Assembly (NCBI RefSeq): GCF_020532675.1
Contig: NZ_JAJAVE010000003.1
Location: 124,001 to 188,000, forward strand
DNA length: 64,000 nt
DNA from: Methylobacillus gramineus
GTDB taxonomy: Bacteria; Pseudomonadota; Gammaproteobacteria; Burkholderiales; Methylophilaceae
Reading direction: 5' to 3'
Part shown: one piece after another, positions 8,425 to 17,198 of the stretch
Layout: every line of letters starts with the position of its first letter
Position numbering within the stretch: the first letter of the stretch is position 1
Translations under genes and position numbers: made by a program
The notes under the pieces: model-generated
What the model saw: the letters and a program-made list of their open reading frames with translations, nothing else
The model's database searches: none
What the model was told of the DNA's origin: nothing

Positions 8425-9224
8425 GTACTTATCATCTCGCCGTGTTGTTCTTTAGCCTGGCGGGTTTTGCCGCCCTGGCGATCAGCATGGAAAAACATAC
8501 GCTGCAATTGATAGGGAGAGAACTCCCAGCGCGCCAGCGTCAATGGGTATATTGGTTGGGCTGGACATCGCTGGCGGTAGCCCTGGCGATAGGGGCGGCT
8601 GGCTGGCATTGGAATATTGGTCCGGTAGTGCTCGTGGGCTGGCTCAGTGTGGCGGGTGTGGCACTGGCATTCCTGATGCCATGGTGGCCATTGCAGCCCA
8701 AGCATCACCCACGCAAGGAGAAGTCGGTAGCATCGTTGCCGGACTCGGTGTTGGCATGGCCAGTGCGTGCGGTGCTGATTCTGGGGTTGATCGCATTGCC
8801 TGCATGGTTGATTGGCAATGCCTGGAAAGTGTCCGAGCAAGCAGTGTTACGCGATGATGCGGTTCATGGGCAGATTGGGCCATGGAAATTTGTCATTGCA
8901 GAAGAAGACCAGGGAGCACCAGATATTGTGGCTGGCACCACCCCTATCAAGGAGTTTCACCTGCGGTTTTGTGATGAATGTGATCGCGAGATTCGCGCTG
9001 CATATCTCAAGATTCGCAAGCCGCGTTCACTCAGGGCCGCTGGGCTGGCGTTCCATGGTGCGCGGTGGACACGCGAAGTGGCCATTTACATTCCTCCGGC
9101 CGCTAAACTGGAAGATCAGATCTGGCTGACGGTGGAAAGCAAGCGTGGAGAGGTCTATCACCAGGCGTTTGATATCGCGCGTTTATCTCCAGCCACTGCA
9201 CGTTTTATTGAGGAGAAGCGATAA
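8421..9224 (+). CDS. DUF3325 membrane domain fused to a periplasmic domain with a CDEC motif
   Basis: A 267-residue protein. Residues 1-90 form a DUF3325-like unit with three hydrophobic helices (STYHLAVLFFSLAGFAALAI, WLGWTSLAVALAIGAAGWHW, VLVGWLSVAGVALAFLMPWW). A further membrane helix lies at about 113-133. The remaining 130 residues look periplasmic, contain Cys184 and Cys187 (FCDECDRE) and belong to no family I recognise. Most DUF3325 proteins are only about 100 residues long, so the C-terminal half is an added domain. The two cysteines could carry a disulfide or bind a metal. It is coupled by ATGA to the DUF3649 gene. Confidence 0.8.
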   Translation: MSTYHLAVLFFSLAGFAALAISMEKHTLQLIGRELPARQRQWVYWLGWTSLAVALAIGAAGWHWNIGPVVLVGWLSVAGVALAFLMPWWPLQPKHHPRKEKSVASLPDSVLAWPVRAVLILGLIALPAWLIGNAWKVSEQAVLRDDAVHGQIGPWKFVIAEEDQGAPDIVAGTTPIKEFHLRFCDECDREIRAAYLKIRKPRSLRAAGLAFHGARWTREVAIYIPPAAKLEDQIWLTVESKRGEVYHQAFDIARLSPATARFIEEKR

Positions 9225-9225
9225 C

Positions 9226-9561
9226 ATGCCATCCGTTTTAACATCCATCACTAGGGCTGCCATGTGGCTCTTGCTGCTCGCCAGCGCACCGGTATTAGCC
9301 CATGAAGTGCATATCCCGATTGGTAAATGTTGGGTTGAAGCCAAGGATATCCTCTGTGAAGGCGGGGAGTCTGATGGTCATCCATTACCAGATGCATTGA
9401 TTGAGGTCATAGCGTATGACGAGAAAACCCTGTTAGCGGGCAAATTGGATGATCATTCACGCATCCGCTTCAAACGGCCTGCAGGGGAATTTTATATCTT
9501 GCTCGATGGTGGCCCTGGGCAAGTGGTGGAAATCGACTGGAAAGATATCAAGGACATCTGA
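9226..9561 (+). CDS. Small periplasmic protein, NikL/DUF4198-like fold
   Basis: A 111-residue exported protein starting one base after the previous stop codon. A signal peptide ends at VLAHEVHIP. The mature part begins with His-Glu-Val-His and keeps a pattern (short beta strands, EVIAYDEKTLLAGKLDDHSRI, a final FYILLDGGPGQVVEIDW) that resembles the single-domain periplasmic proteins placed with nickel/cobalt transporters (NikL, DUF4198 type). Two cysteines (CWVEAKDILC) are close enough to form a disulfide. As the last gene of the iron operon it may bind metal in the periplasm. This is inference. Confidence 0.72.
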   Translation: MPSVLTSITRAAMWLLLLASAPVLAHEVHIPIGKCWVEAKDILCEGGESDGHPLPDALIEVIAYDEKTLLAGKLDDHSRIRFKRPAGEFYILLDGGPGQVVEIDWKDIKDI

Positions 9562-9656
9562 ACATCGACCTTTATGATTGAACCGCGCGCGTGAGCTGTG
9601 TTCCAATGGGGTGCGCCAGATCCACACCACCATCACACTTCAGATTGGACATTGTC

Positions 9657-9893
9657 ATGAGCCAGACTTTTCATCACTTTTCAGAGTTGTTTGCCCAGCT
9701 TGGCTTGCCTTCGGATGATCAGGGTATCCGCGATTTCCTCACCTCTCATTCTCCGCTGGCGCACGATATTCCACTGCCGGATGCCCCCTTCTGGAATGCG
9801 GCCCAGGCGGCTTTTCTGCGGGAAGGCTTATTGCAGGATGCAGATTGGGCAGAAATGATTGATCAATTGAATATCGCCTTGCGCACTGCCTGA
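9657..9893 (+). CDS. DUF2789 protein
   Basis: A 78-residue soluble protein starting MSQTFHHFSELFAQLGLPSD. It shows the DUF2789 pattern: an N-terminal helix, FLTSHSPL, then APFWNAAQAAFLREGLLQDADWAEMIDQLN. No catalytic residues are known for this family and its role is unknown. The chosen ATG is the one that matches the usual family start; the frame is open for 22 more codons upstream. It stands alone between the iron operon and a convergent SDR gene. Confidence 0.8.
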   Translation: MSQTFHHFSELFAQLGLPSDDQGIRDFLTSHSPLAHDIPLPDAPFWNAAQAAFLREGLLQDADWAEMIDQLNIALRTA

Positions 9894-9973
9894 TCTCATC
9901 TTGCTTTTCGAGGCGCGCTGATTAATGCAGATTTTAATGATCATCGGCATCCTAGTTATACAGTGTTTGCCTG

Positions 9974-10789
9974 TTATTGATGAATGCGGGGTTTGTGGGG
10001 TGAATTGCGCGTTAATCTGTCCCAAAGCCAGCGTGGGATGATGCGCAATATGCGTGCTACCCAGCCCATTTGCCAGGGGATGATGACAAAGCGCTGGCGC
10101 TTTGCAATGGCGACAGCAAACTTTTCGGCAGCCAGATTGACGTCCATGAGAAAAGGCATGCTGTAGTCATTGACGTCGGTCATAGGGGTGCGGATATAGC
10201 CTGGCGCTATGGTCGTCACCCCGATATGGTGGTGCTGCATTTCTGTACGCAGGCTTTCCAGATAGGTGATGGCTGCCGATTTTGAGGCGCTGTAAGCGCC
10301 TGCGCCGGGCAGTCCGCGTATCCCAGCGACGCTGGCGATGCCTACCAATTGACCATGGTAGCCAGGTTCTTGCTGGCGGGCTTGATCCATGAAGAAGATG
10401 AAAGGCTGGAAGGTGTTGACCATGCCGAAGACATTGATCTCAAAAACCGCCCTAAAAGCGGCGATATCCTCACGGTGTTCGGTGAGTGTGCCACGGCTGA
10501 CGCCTGCATTGGCAATGACGATATGGGGCACACCGACTTGGTGGTAGAAATCGGCTGCCGCTGAATGCATCGCTTCCGCGTCACGCACATCTACGCTATA
10601 AATCAGGCATTGTCCGGTTGGAGTCTCTGCCATGATGGATTCCAATAGCTCACGTCTGCGGGCTACCAGGCCAACGATTGCACCTTGCTTGAGATAATGT
10701 CGTGCCAGGGCCTGGCCGATACCGCTGGAGGCGCCGGTAATAAAAACCCGCTGGCTGGCAGCGGGTTTTCTGGTGTGCTGATTAAGCAT
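9974..10789 (-). CDS. Short-chain dehydrogenase/reductase
   Basis: A 271-residue classical SDR. The nucleotide site is FITGASSGIGQALA, followed by VARRRE (NADP-preferring arginines), IANAGVS, a catalytic Ser in GIASVAG and the YSASK catalytic pair. A basic, hydrophobic tail (QMGWVARILRIIPRWLWDRL) suggests membrane association. The substrate is unknown. The start at 10789 lies 22 bases after the dsbA stop; a longer reading from 10855 would overlap dsbA. The region just inside this start forms a strong terminator-like hairpin, so the start or the expression mode is uncertain. Confidence 0.85.
   Translation of the reverse strand: MLNQHTRKPAASQRVFITGASSGIGQALARHYLKQGAIVGLVARRRELLESIMAETPTGQCLIYSVDVRDAEAMHSAAADFYHQVGVPHIVIANAGVSRGTLTEHREDIAAFRAVFEINVFGMVNTFQPFIFFMDQARQQEPGYHGQLVGIASVAGIRGLPGAGAYSASKSAAITYLESLRTEMQHHHIGVTTIAPGYIRTPMTDVNDYSMPFLMDVNLAAEKFAVAIAKRQRFVIIPWQMGWVARILRIIPRWLWDRLTRNSPHKPRIHQ
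10741..10769 (-). terminator. Terminator-like hairpin after dsbA, inside the SDR start region
   Basis: A perfect 10-bp stem (10743-10752 with 10760-10769, AAAACCCGCT/AGCGGGTTTT) with a 7-base loop is followed on the minus strand by a T run. It lies about 45 bases after the dsbA stop, but also within codons 7-16 of the SDR gene. Confidence 0.6.
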
Positions 10790-10811
10790 TAGCGTAGTAA
10801 AGTGAAGCTGC

Positions 10812-11450
10812 TTACTTGGCAGCGCCGCCCGTTCTTTCCTTGCGTACATTCTCAATCAGGTAATCAGCCACTTTCAATACCGCCTGGTTGCCGCCAGCCA
10901 TTGAGCTGGACGTGATATAGCGACCGTCAATAATCAGTGCCGGTACACCTGTGGCACCGGAGTCACGGAAAGTATTCATGGCTTTGACCACATTGTTATT
11001 GGTGGAGAATGAGTTGAACGCTTCTTCCACTTTTTTGCGATCCAGCCCGCCCTTTTGGCTGATCCAGTCGATCAGCGGTGCATCGGAGGTAGGATTGAGC
11101 GTACGCCCTTTGTGGATAGCATCAAACAATTGCGTATGCAGTTTGTTGGTCAGGCCCAGGGCTTCCAGCGCATAAAAAGCCTTGGCGGCTGGTGCCCAGT
11201 CAGGACGTGGCACACCGGGTACACGCTTGAAATACACATCGGCAGGTAGTTTTTTCACCCATGGTTCTAGCGTGGGTTCAAGGTGGTAACAATGGGGGCA
11301 GCCATACCAGAAAATCTCCAGCACTTCGATTTTGGCTGGAGTATCAGTCTTGATGGTTTTAGCGGTCTGGTTGAATTCGTTGCCAAGTTGCGGCTCGGCC
11401 ATTACCGTCGCAGAAGCCAGCAGCATCAGGGCGGCGAGAAACTTTTTCAT
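10812..11450 (-). CDS. dsbA: Periplasmic thiol:disulfide oxidoreductase DsbA
   Basis: A 212-residue thioredoxin-fold protein that introduces disulfides into exported proteins. It has a signal peptide (MKKFLAALMLLASATVMA) and the redox motif CPHC at residues 51-54 (FWYGCPHCYHLEP). A helical insert and the cis-proline loop (TGVPALI) follow. It lies downstream of the SPOR-protein gene, the order usual in betaproteobacteria. DsbB is not in the window. Confidence 0.95.
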   Translation of the reverse strand: MKKFLAALMLLASATVMAEPQLGNEFNQTAKTIKTDTPAKIEVLEIFWYGCPHCYHLEPTLEPWVKKLPADVYFKRVPGVPRPDWAPAAKAFYALEALGLTNKLHTQLFDAIHKGRTLNPTSDAPLIDWISQKGGLDRKKVEEAFNSFSTNNNVVKAMNTFRDSGATGVPALIIDGRYITSSSMAGGNQAVLKVADYLIENVRKERTGGAAK

Positions 11451-11534
11451 GGTTGGTCCTTATGAGTGTAGTGATGTCTTATTTTTAATCCTGACTTGTG
11501 CTGACGCGCACAAATCCAGTGCTGCTTACAACAT

Positions 11535-12146
11535 TTATTGCCCAGGGCTGTTTACCTTGATCAAATCTGCCTTGAAGCCATTTTGCGCCAGATCAGACTT
11601 GGCCGTGTTGATTTGGTTCAAGTCAGCAAATGGTCCCACGCGTACCCGGTGCCATACCCCCTTTTCGGGGATGGTGGCGGTTTGCACGATGGCTTCCAGG
11701 CCCAGCAATGCCAGCTTGGCCTTCATGTTATCGGCTTCCTGCTCGGTTTGGAAAGCCCCTACTTGCAGGAAATAGCTTTCTTGAACCTGTGCGGGTGAAG
11801 CTGCGGATTCCTTTTGTTTGATTTCCTGCTCAGTCACCTGGCTTTCGCTGCCTGGCAAGATGGTATAGAAATCAAAACGTGGTTTCTCGCTCGCTCCTTG
11901 CTGGTTGTCGGCATTCTGCTTGGTGTTGGTTTCAGGTGCAGCCTTGGGAAGTTCAAACTGGCCTTCTTCGGTCTTGCTCTTGCCTGACTTATTGACAAAG
12001 GGGCTATCACTACCCATGACCAGGACAGCGACCACCACTGAAATCCCGACGCCCAACAACAGGCCGACCAACAGGCCGGTAAAGAAGGGGCTACCCTTGC
12101 TGCTGGTGCTCGCTTTACGCTGTGCTGGCTTGTAGTCTCGACTCAC
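11535..12146 (-). CDS. SPOR-domain membrane protein (FtsN-like)
   Basis: A 203-residue bitopic inner-membrane protein. A basic cytoplasmic N-terminus precedes one membrane helix at about 22-46 (FFTGLLVGLLLGVGISVVVA). A low-complexity periplasmic linker rich in Lys, Glu, Gln and Pro follows. The C-terminal SPOR domain (SYFLQVGAFQTEQEADNMKA and HRVRVGPFADLNQINTAKSD) occupies about 122-200. SPOR domains bind denuded peptidoglycan at the division septum. The architecture and the place after argS match the small FtsN-like proteins of betaproteobacteria, but identity as FtsN itself is not proven. Confidence 0.9.
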   Translation of the reverse strand: MSRDYKPAQRKASTSSKGSPFFTGLLVGLLLGVGISVVVAVLVMGSDSPFVNKSGKSKTEEGQFELPKAAPETNTKQNADNQQGASEKPRFDFYTILPGSESQVTEQEIKQKESAASPAQVQESYFLQVGAFQTEQEADNMKAKLALLGLEAIVQTATIPEKGVWHRVRVGPFADLNQINTAKSDLAQNGFKADLIKVNSPGQ

Positions 12147-12248
12147 GATAATTCCTTTTTAACGATTTGCGCCGGATGGCTGCCCAGACTCTGCTATAGC
12201 GACAGATGAGGCAGCCGGTGGGCTTTAATAATTGCGCAGTTGTCTGCG

Positions 12249-13922
12249 TTACATTTTTTCCGGGGCGCTGACACCCAGTAATTGCAGGCCGTTTTTCAAT
12301 ACTTGCTGGGTGGCGCTGACCAGCGCAATACGCGCTGTGGTCAGTGTGGCATCTTCCACCAGGAATTTGTGGGCGTTGTAATAGCTGTGCAGGTCACTGG
12401 CCAGCTCCTTCAGATAATTGGCAATAATATGCGGCGCCAGTTCTGCAGTGGCATTTTCCACAGTTTCCGGAAACTCGCTCAGGCGCTGCATCAATGCGGC
12501 TTCATGCTCGGTGCTCAAAGGTGCCAGGTCAGCTTGCGTCAGGCTGGCAACATCGCCGCCCCACTCGTTCAGCACACTATTGATGCGTGCGTGGGCATAC
12601 TGGATGTAATACACCGGGTTGTCGTTGCTTTGTGCCCGCGCCAGGTCGATATCGAACACCAGTTGGGAATCGGCACGACGTGCGGCCAGGAAGTAGCGCG
12701 TGGCATCGCAACCCACTTCCTCAATCAGGTCGCGCAGGGTGACATAGCTGCCAGCACGTTTGGAAAGCTTTACTTCCTCGCCGCCGCGCATCACGGTCAC
12801 CATCTGGTGCAGTACATAATCCGGCCATTGTTGTGGAATGCCGACGTTCATCGCCTGCAAACCTGCTCTGACGCGGGTGATGGTGCTGTGGTGGTCTGCG
12901 CCCTGCTCGTTGATGACTCGCTCGAAACCGCGTTGCCATTTATCCAGGTGGTAGGCCACGTCAGGCACGAAGTAGGTGTAACCCCCTTCGCGCTTGCGCA
13001 TCACGCGATCCTTGTCATCGCCGAAATCCGTGGTACGCAGCCATAGTGCGTCATCCTGCTCATAGGTATGACCACTCTTGATGAGGTTTTGTACAACGGC
13101 TTCTACCTTGCCTTCGCTGTAAAGGGCGGACTCCAGGGAAAACACGTCAAAACGAATCTGGAACGCGGTTAGGTCCAGATCCTGTTCATGCCGCAGGTAG
13201 GCCACGGCAAATTGGCGGATGGCTTCTGCATTGTCTGCATCGCCCGCACCAGTGACTTGCTGGTCATCAGCGGTCACGGTTTGTCTGGTCATGTAGGCCG
13301 TAGCGACATCGGCAATGTAATCACCACGATAGCCTGCTTCCGGCCACTCTGCATGGTCGGGGTGTATCCCCTTGCAGCGGGATTGTACGGAAACCGTGAG
13401 GTTGTCGATCTGGGCACCTGCATCGTTATAATAAAACTCGCGTGTGACGTCCCAGCCGCTGGCATCCAGCAGCCGCGCCAGACAGTCGCCGACAGCTGCA
13501 CCTCGTCCATGGCCGACATGCAATGGCCCCGTGGGGTTGGCGGAGACAAACTCGACTTGTACCTTACGCGCCTTGCCTTTCGTATCATGACCATTGGCAT
13601 TGCGGCCAAATGCAGCGCCCTGTTTCTGGATTTCCTTGATCACCGCCTGCTTGGCAGCAGGGCTGAGGAAGAAGTTGATGAAACCAGCACCGGCAATCTC
13701 CACCTTGGAGATATATTCAGAGGCAGGCAAAGCCTTGATCAGGCTTTCAGCGATCGCGCGCGGATTCTGGCGCAAGGGTTTGGCCAGCATCATGGCTAGA
13801 TTAGTGGAAAAATCGCCATGTTGAGCGGTTTTTGGGCGTTCCAGCTGGATGGAGAGTGCTCCAGCATCGGATGCAAGGCTGTTTGCGGCCGCATGCAGTA
13901 ATTCGGTAAGATGTGCTTTCAA
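12249..13922 (-). CDS. argS: Arginyl-tRNA synthetase
   Basis: A 557-residue class I aminoacyl-tRNA synthetase. The HIGH-type motif appears as [12 protein letters not shown] after ANPTGPL, and the KMSKS counterpart as KLSKRAG. The N-terminal Arg-tRNA recognition domain (first about 100 residues) and the C-terminal anticodon-binding DALR domain (ending with [14 protein letters not shown]) are both present. The length is normal. It is divergent from priA, with 88 bases between the two starts. Confidence 0.97.
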   Translation of the reverse strand: MKAHLTELLHAAANSLASDAGALSIQLERPKTAQHGDFSTNLAMMLAKPLRQNPRAIAESLIKALPASEYISKVEIAGAGFINFFLSPAAKQAVIKEIQKQGAAFGRNANGHDTKGKARKVQVEFVSANPTGPLHVGHGRGAAVGDCLARLLDASGWDVTREFYYNDAGAQIDNLTVSVQSRCKGIHPDHAEWPEAGYRGDYIADVATAYMTRQTVTADDQQVTGAGDADNAEAIRQFAVAYLRHEQDLDLTAFQIRFDVFSLESALYSEGKVEAVVQNLIKSGHTYEQDDALWLRTTDFGDDKDRVMRKREGGYTYFVPDVAYHLDKWQRGFERVINEQGADHHSTITRVRAGLQAMNVGIPQQWPDYVLHQMVTVMRGGEEVKLSKRAGSYVTLRDLIEEVGCDATRYFLAARRADSQLVFDIDLARAQSNDNPVYYIQYAHARINSVLNEWGGDVASLTQADLAPLSTEHEAALMQRLSEFPETVENATAELAPHIIANYLKELASDLHSYYNAHKFLVEDATLTTARIALVSATQQVLKNGLQLLGVSAPEKM

Positions 13923-14010
13923 GGCGAGCTACAATAAGAACGTGAATAAAAGAGCTATTTTAACCTACTGGACGCTTGCACTGATATGCAATTATCGAAG
14001 TTCCTGAGTA

Positions 14011-16224
14011 ATGCCCATGACTGATGCCGTGGGTGAAATCCTCAGGGTCGCACTGGATGTCCCGCTGGATGGTGTATTTGATTACCGTAGCAATGGTTCC
14101 GGTGTTGCGGTTGGCCAGCGTGTGGTGGTGCCATTCGGGCCGCGCAAACAGGTGGGCATCGTGCTGGAAGTGACCGACAGTACCGATGTACCTGCGGCAA
14201 AACTCAAATCCATCCTGCAATCATTTGAAGACGAGCCTCCGCTGGATAGCGAGATATTTGCACTGCTCAAATTTTGTGCAGACTATTATCAATATCCCTA
14301 TGGACAGGCCCTGTTATCCGCCTTGCCAGGCCGCTTGCGCCAAACTGAACCTGCCACTGCCAGGCGGCAGTTTGCCTATGCACTAAATGTAGTGGGCGTG
14401 TCAGCAGGCATCGATGCCATTCCTGCGCGGCAAGCCGTCCAGCGACGCGTCTATGCTGCCTTGCTGGAACATGGCAATCTGAACGAGAGCGCCCTGGCCG
14501 AGCTTAGCCCTGGCTGGCGCAAGGCAATCAATGCCATGCTCGAACAAGGCTGGGTCGGAGCAGAGGAAACTTTTGCTGGCTTGCGCCAGAGCCTGACCGC
14601 ATCGTCCGTGCAGCCTGAGCTCAACCCAGAGCAAGCGCACGCGGTTCATGCCATTCTTGCTGAATCCGGCAGCTTCAAGCCCTGGTTGTTGCACGGCATT
14701 ACCGGCAGCGGCAAGACCGAGGTTTACATCCGCTTGCTGCAGGCCATGCTGGCGGATAATGATGGCCAGGCATTGGTCCTGGTGCCTGAAATCAACCTGA
14801 CCCCACAACTGGAAGCGCGTTTTCGTAGTCGCTTACCAGAATTCCCTCTGGTCTCTCTGCATAGCAATCTTGGCGAGAGTGAGCGCTTGCAAAACTGGCG
14901 TTTGGCGCAATCTGGGGCAGCACGCATTATCATTGGAACCCGGCTTTCCGTGTTTACCCCATTGCCCAAGCTCAAGCTGGTGATCGTGGATGAAGAGCAC
15001 GACACCTCATACAAGCAACAGGACAGCATGCGTTATCACGCCCGTGATGTGGCGCTGGTAAGGGCGCAGCGGCGTAACATCCCCATCCTGTTGGGGTCAG
15101 CCACGCCCGCATTGGAGACCTGGCACAATGCCCAGACCGGGCGTTATGGCTTGTTATCCATGCAGGAGCGTGCGGTGAGCCAGTCGCAATTGCCCAAAGT
15201 GGTGTGTGTCGATGTTTCCAAGGTGGAGTTGCAGGATGGCTTGTCACCACACCTGATCAAGGCGATGCGGGAGCGGCTGGAGCGTGGGGAGCAAAGCTTG
15301 TTGTTCATCAACCGCCGCGGTTATTCGCCGGTGTTGTTGTGTACGGCCTGCCAATGGATTGCGCCCTGTATGCGCTGCAGCAGTAGGCTGGTGGTGCATT
15401 TGCGCCAGGGTTTCCTGCGTTGCCATCACTGTGGGCATGAGCAGAAGATCGTCAGACAGTGCCCTAGTTGTGGCAACCCGGACCTGCATCCGACCGGGCA
15501 TGGCACCCAGCGCCTGGAAGAAACCCTGGCCAAGCTATTGCCGGAGGCGCGCGTATTGCGTGTAGACCGGGATAGTACCCGGCGCAAGCATGCCCTGAGT
15601 GATATGCTGGTAGCCGTGCATGCTGGCGAGGTGGATGTGTTGGTAGGTACGCAGATGCTGGCCAAGGGTCATGATTTTCCCAATCTGACGTTGGTAGGCG
15701 TGCTGGATACGGATAGTGCTTTATTCAGCCCGGATTTCCGGGCTGCAGAACGCCTGTTTGCGCAGCTGATGCAAGTGGCAGGACGAGCCGGGCGTGCTGA
15801 TAAACCAGGTGAGGTTCTGATCCAGACCACCTTCCCAGAACATAGCCTGTTCAATGCTTTACGCAGGCAGGATTTTCCTGCCTATGCGGTGAGTCTGCTG
15901 CATGAACGTGAAACCGCCCAGTTCCCACCTTATGAATTTCTTGCGCTGGTCAAGGCGGAGGCCAATGAGTACAGCCCCGTACATCGTTTCCTACAATATG
16001 CCAGCGATACGGCTCGTGAATTGGGCAATGAGGTATTGGTGTATGACCCAGTGAGGCCGCAAATGGAGCGATTAAAGGGCATGGAGCGTGGACAGCTCCT
16101 GTTCCAGGCCAATAATCGCCAAGCCATGCAAGTAGTCTTGCGGCAATTGGTGCCATTGTTGCGAGCCCATCCGCTCAGCAATAAAATACGCTGGGCATTG
16201 GATGTGGACCCGCAGGAGTTCTAG
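14011..16224 (+). CDS. priA: Primosomal replication restart helicase PriA
   Basis: A 737-residue superfamily 2 helicase that reloads the replisome at stalled forks. The 3'-DNA-binding domain is at the N-terminus. Walker A is GITGSGKTE, the DEEH box is VIVDEEHD, and helicase motif VI lies in QVAGRAGRADKPG. Eight cysteines in the insertion between about residues 445 and 490 (CTACQWIAPCMRC, CHHCGHEQ, CPSCGNPD) bind two zinc ions. The first of two close ATGs (14011 and 14017) is used. Length and motifs are complete. Confidence 0.96.
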   Translation: MPMTDAVGEILRVALDVPLDGVFDYRSNGSGVAVGQRVVVPFGPRKQVGIVLEVTDSTDVPAAKLKSILQSFEDEPPLDSEIFALLKFCADYYQYPYGQALLSALPGRLRQTEPATARRQFAYALNVVGVSAGIDAIPARQAVQRRVYAALLEHGNLNESALAELSPGWRKAINAMLEQGWVGAEETFAGLRQSLTASSVQPELNPEQAHAVHAILAESGSFKPWLLHGITGSGKTEVYIRLLQAMLADNDGQALVLVPEINLTPQLEARFRSRLPEFPLVSLHSNLGESERLQNWRLAQSGAARIIIGTRLSVFTPLPKLKLVIVDEEHDTSYKQQDSMRYHARDVALVRAQRRNIPILLGSATPALETWHNAQTGRYGLLSMQERAVSQSQLPKVVCVDVSKVELQDGLSPHLIKAMRERLERGEQSLLFINRRGYSPVLLCTACQWIAPCMRCSSRLVVHLRQGFLRCHHCGHEQKIVRQCPSCGNPDLHPTGHGTQRLEETLAKLLPEARVLRVDRDSTRRKHALSDMLVAVHAGEVDVLVGTQMLAKGHDFPNLTLVGVLDTDSALFSPDFRAAERLFAQLMQVAGRAGRADKPGEVLIQTTFPEHSLFNALRRQDFPAYAVSLLHERETAQFPPYEFLALVKAEANEYSPVHRFLQYASDTARELGNEVLVYDPVRPQMERLKGMERGQLLFQANNRQAMQVVLRQLVPLLRAHPLSNKIRWALDVDPQEF

Positions 16225-16248
16225 GCAGATTAGCTCAGAAGTGTATGG

Positions 16249-16536
16249 CTATTTACCGCATTTTTCTGGCTTTATGGTTTCAATTTCTGATGCCACTCCT
16301 TTGTCATGTTCCACCTCAACACAGGCGCCAACCACCAAAGGCCCCTGATCAGGATCAATATCGGTTTTTTCCGTGACTTCAACTTGCTGGCCGCTAATTG
16401 TCCAGATACCGAGATTGCCAGCAGGACGTGAGTCTATGCGACCCTTGAATTCTGAATCAGCCATGACAGGGCTACTCAAGAGCAACGTGCTGACAGTAAG
16501 TATGGAGAGAGTGCTGAATAATGTGCGGATTTTCAT
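16249..16536 (-). CDS. Small exported DUF5666-like protein
   Basis: A 95-residue protein with a signal peptide (ending SSPVMADS). The mature domain reads FKGRIDSRPAGNLGIWTISG, followed by VEVTEKTDID and GPLVVGACVEVE, the beta-rich pattern of DUF5666 and related OB-like exported proteins. It converges with priA, only 24 bases away. The function is unknown. Confidence 0.78.
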   Translation of the reverse strand: MKIRTLFSTLSILTVSTLLLSSPVMADSEFKGRIDSRPAGNLGIWTISGQQVEVTEKTDIDPDQGPLVVGACVEVEHDKGVASEIETIKPEKCGK

Positions 16537-16673
16537 TTTGTTATCCTCGCTTGTTGAGGAAATCAGTATAAGAAAACCTGAGATAGCCAGTTATCAGTAA
16601 GCCACTGATCCTGATGTAGGAATCAGGCTACCTGATGCATGTAGGCAGAAATGGCTTGGTAAAGCACAAAAAT

Positions 16674-16697
16674 AAAGGCCATCGTCTGATGGCCTTT
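16674..16697 (-). terminator. Terminator, bidirectional in form
   Basis: AAAGGCCATC (16674-16683) and GATGGCCTTT (16688-16697) form a perfect 10-bp stem with a 4-base loop. T-rich tracts occur on both strands. On the minus strand it ends the small lipoprotein gene, whose stop is 20 bases upstream. Confidence 0.8.
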
Positions 16698-16717
16698 TGG
16701 GTGTTAGCTAATGGAGC

Positions 16718-16975
16718 TTAGTTAACAGCATCCTTGGCTTTTTCTTCTGCATGCTCGGCAGCATCTTCCACCTTGTCAGCAGCTTCTTCTGCCTTGTGCT
16801 CCGCGTGTTCTGCAGCTTCTTCAGCTTTATGCTCTGCGTGCTCCGCTGCATCTTTTGCTTCTTCAACGGCTTGAGCAGCAGCGGCTTCTACATTTTCTTC
16901 TTCCTTGTTGCTGCATGCACTCAGGGCCAGGCTGGCGAGGAATAAGGCTAGAACGGACTTTGAAACCAGTTTCAT
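16718..16975 (-). CDS. Small lipoprotein with 11-residue amphipathic repeats
   Basis: An 85-residue protein with a lipoprotein signal (lipobox LSAC, Cys21), followed by an Ala/Glu/Lys/His-rich helix to the end. The helix contains AAEHAEHKAEE twice in tandem, then a seven-residue unit AADKVED, then AAEHAEEKAKD. The 11-residue period is like that of group 3 LEA proteins and other amphipathic helices that lie on membranes or form long coils. It has its own terminator. No specific function is known. Confidence 0.82.
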   Translation of the reverse strand: MKLVSKSVLALFLASLALSACSNKEEENVEAAAAQAVEEAKDAAEHAEHKAEEAAEHAEHKAEEAADKVEDAAEHAEEKAKDAVN

Positions 16976-17198
16976 ATGAATCTCCTATTGGTTTTATGGG
17001 TGGGACACAGAAGCTGGCCGGCGCATCATTGCAATCCGGTCACTCCCAGTATGCCTGCATCATCTTGCAGAATGGCATGCCTATCATAACGCGTATTAAT
17101 GCTGCTGGCATGCATGCTCGTTACGACCATGGTGGACTGCGATAGTTTTCCTGACAATGGAATTGTATGTTTACCCCTACCTTACATTTCCGATTGTT

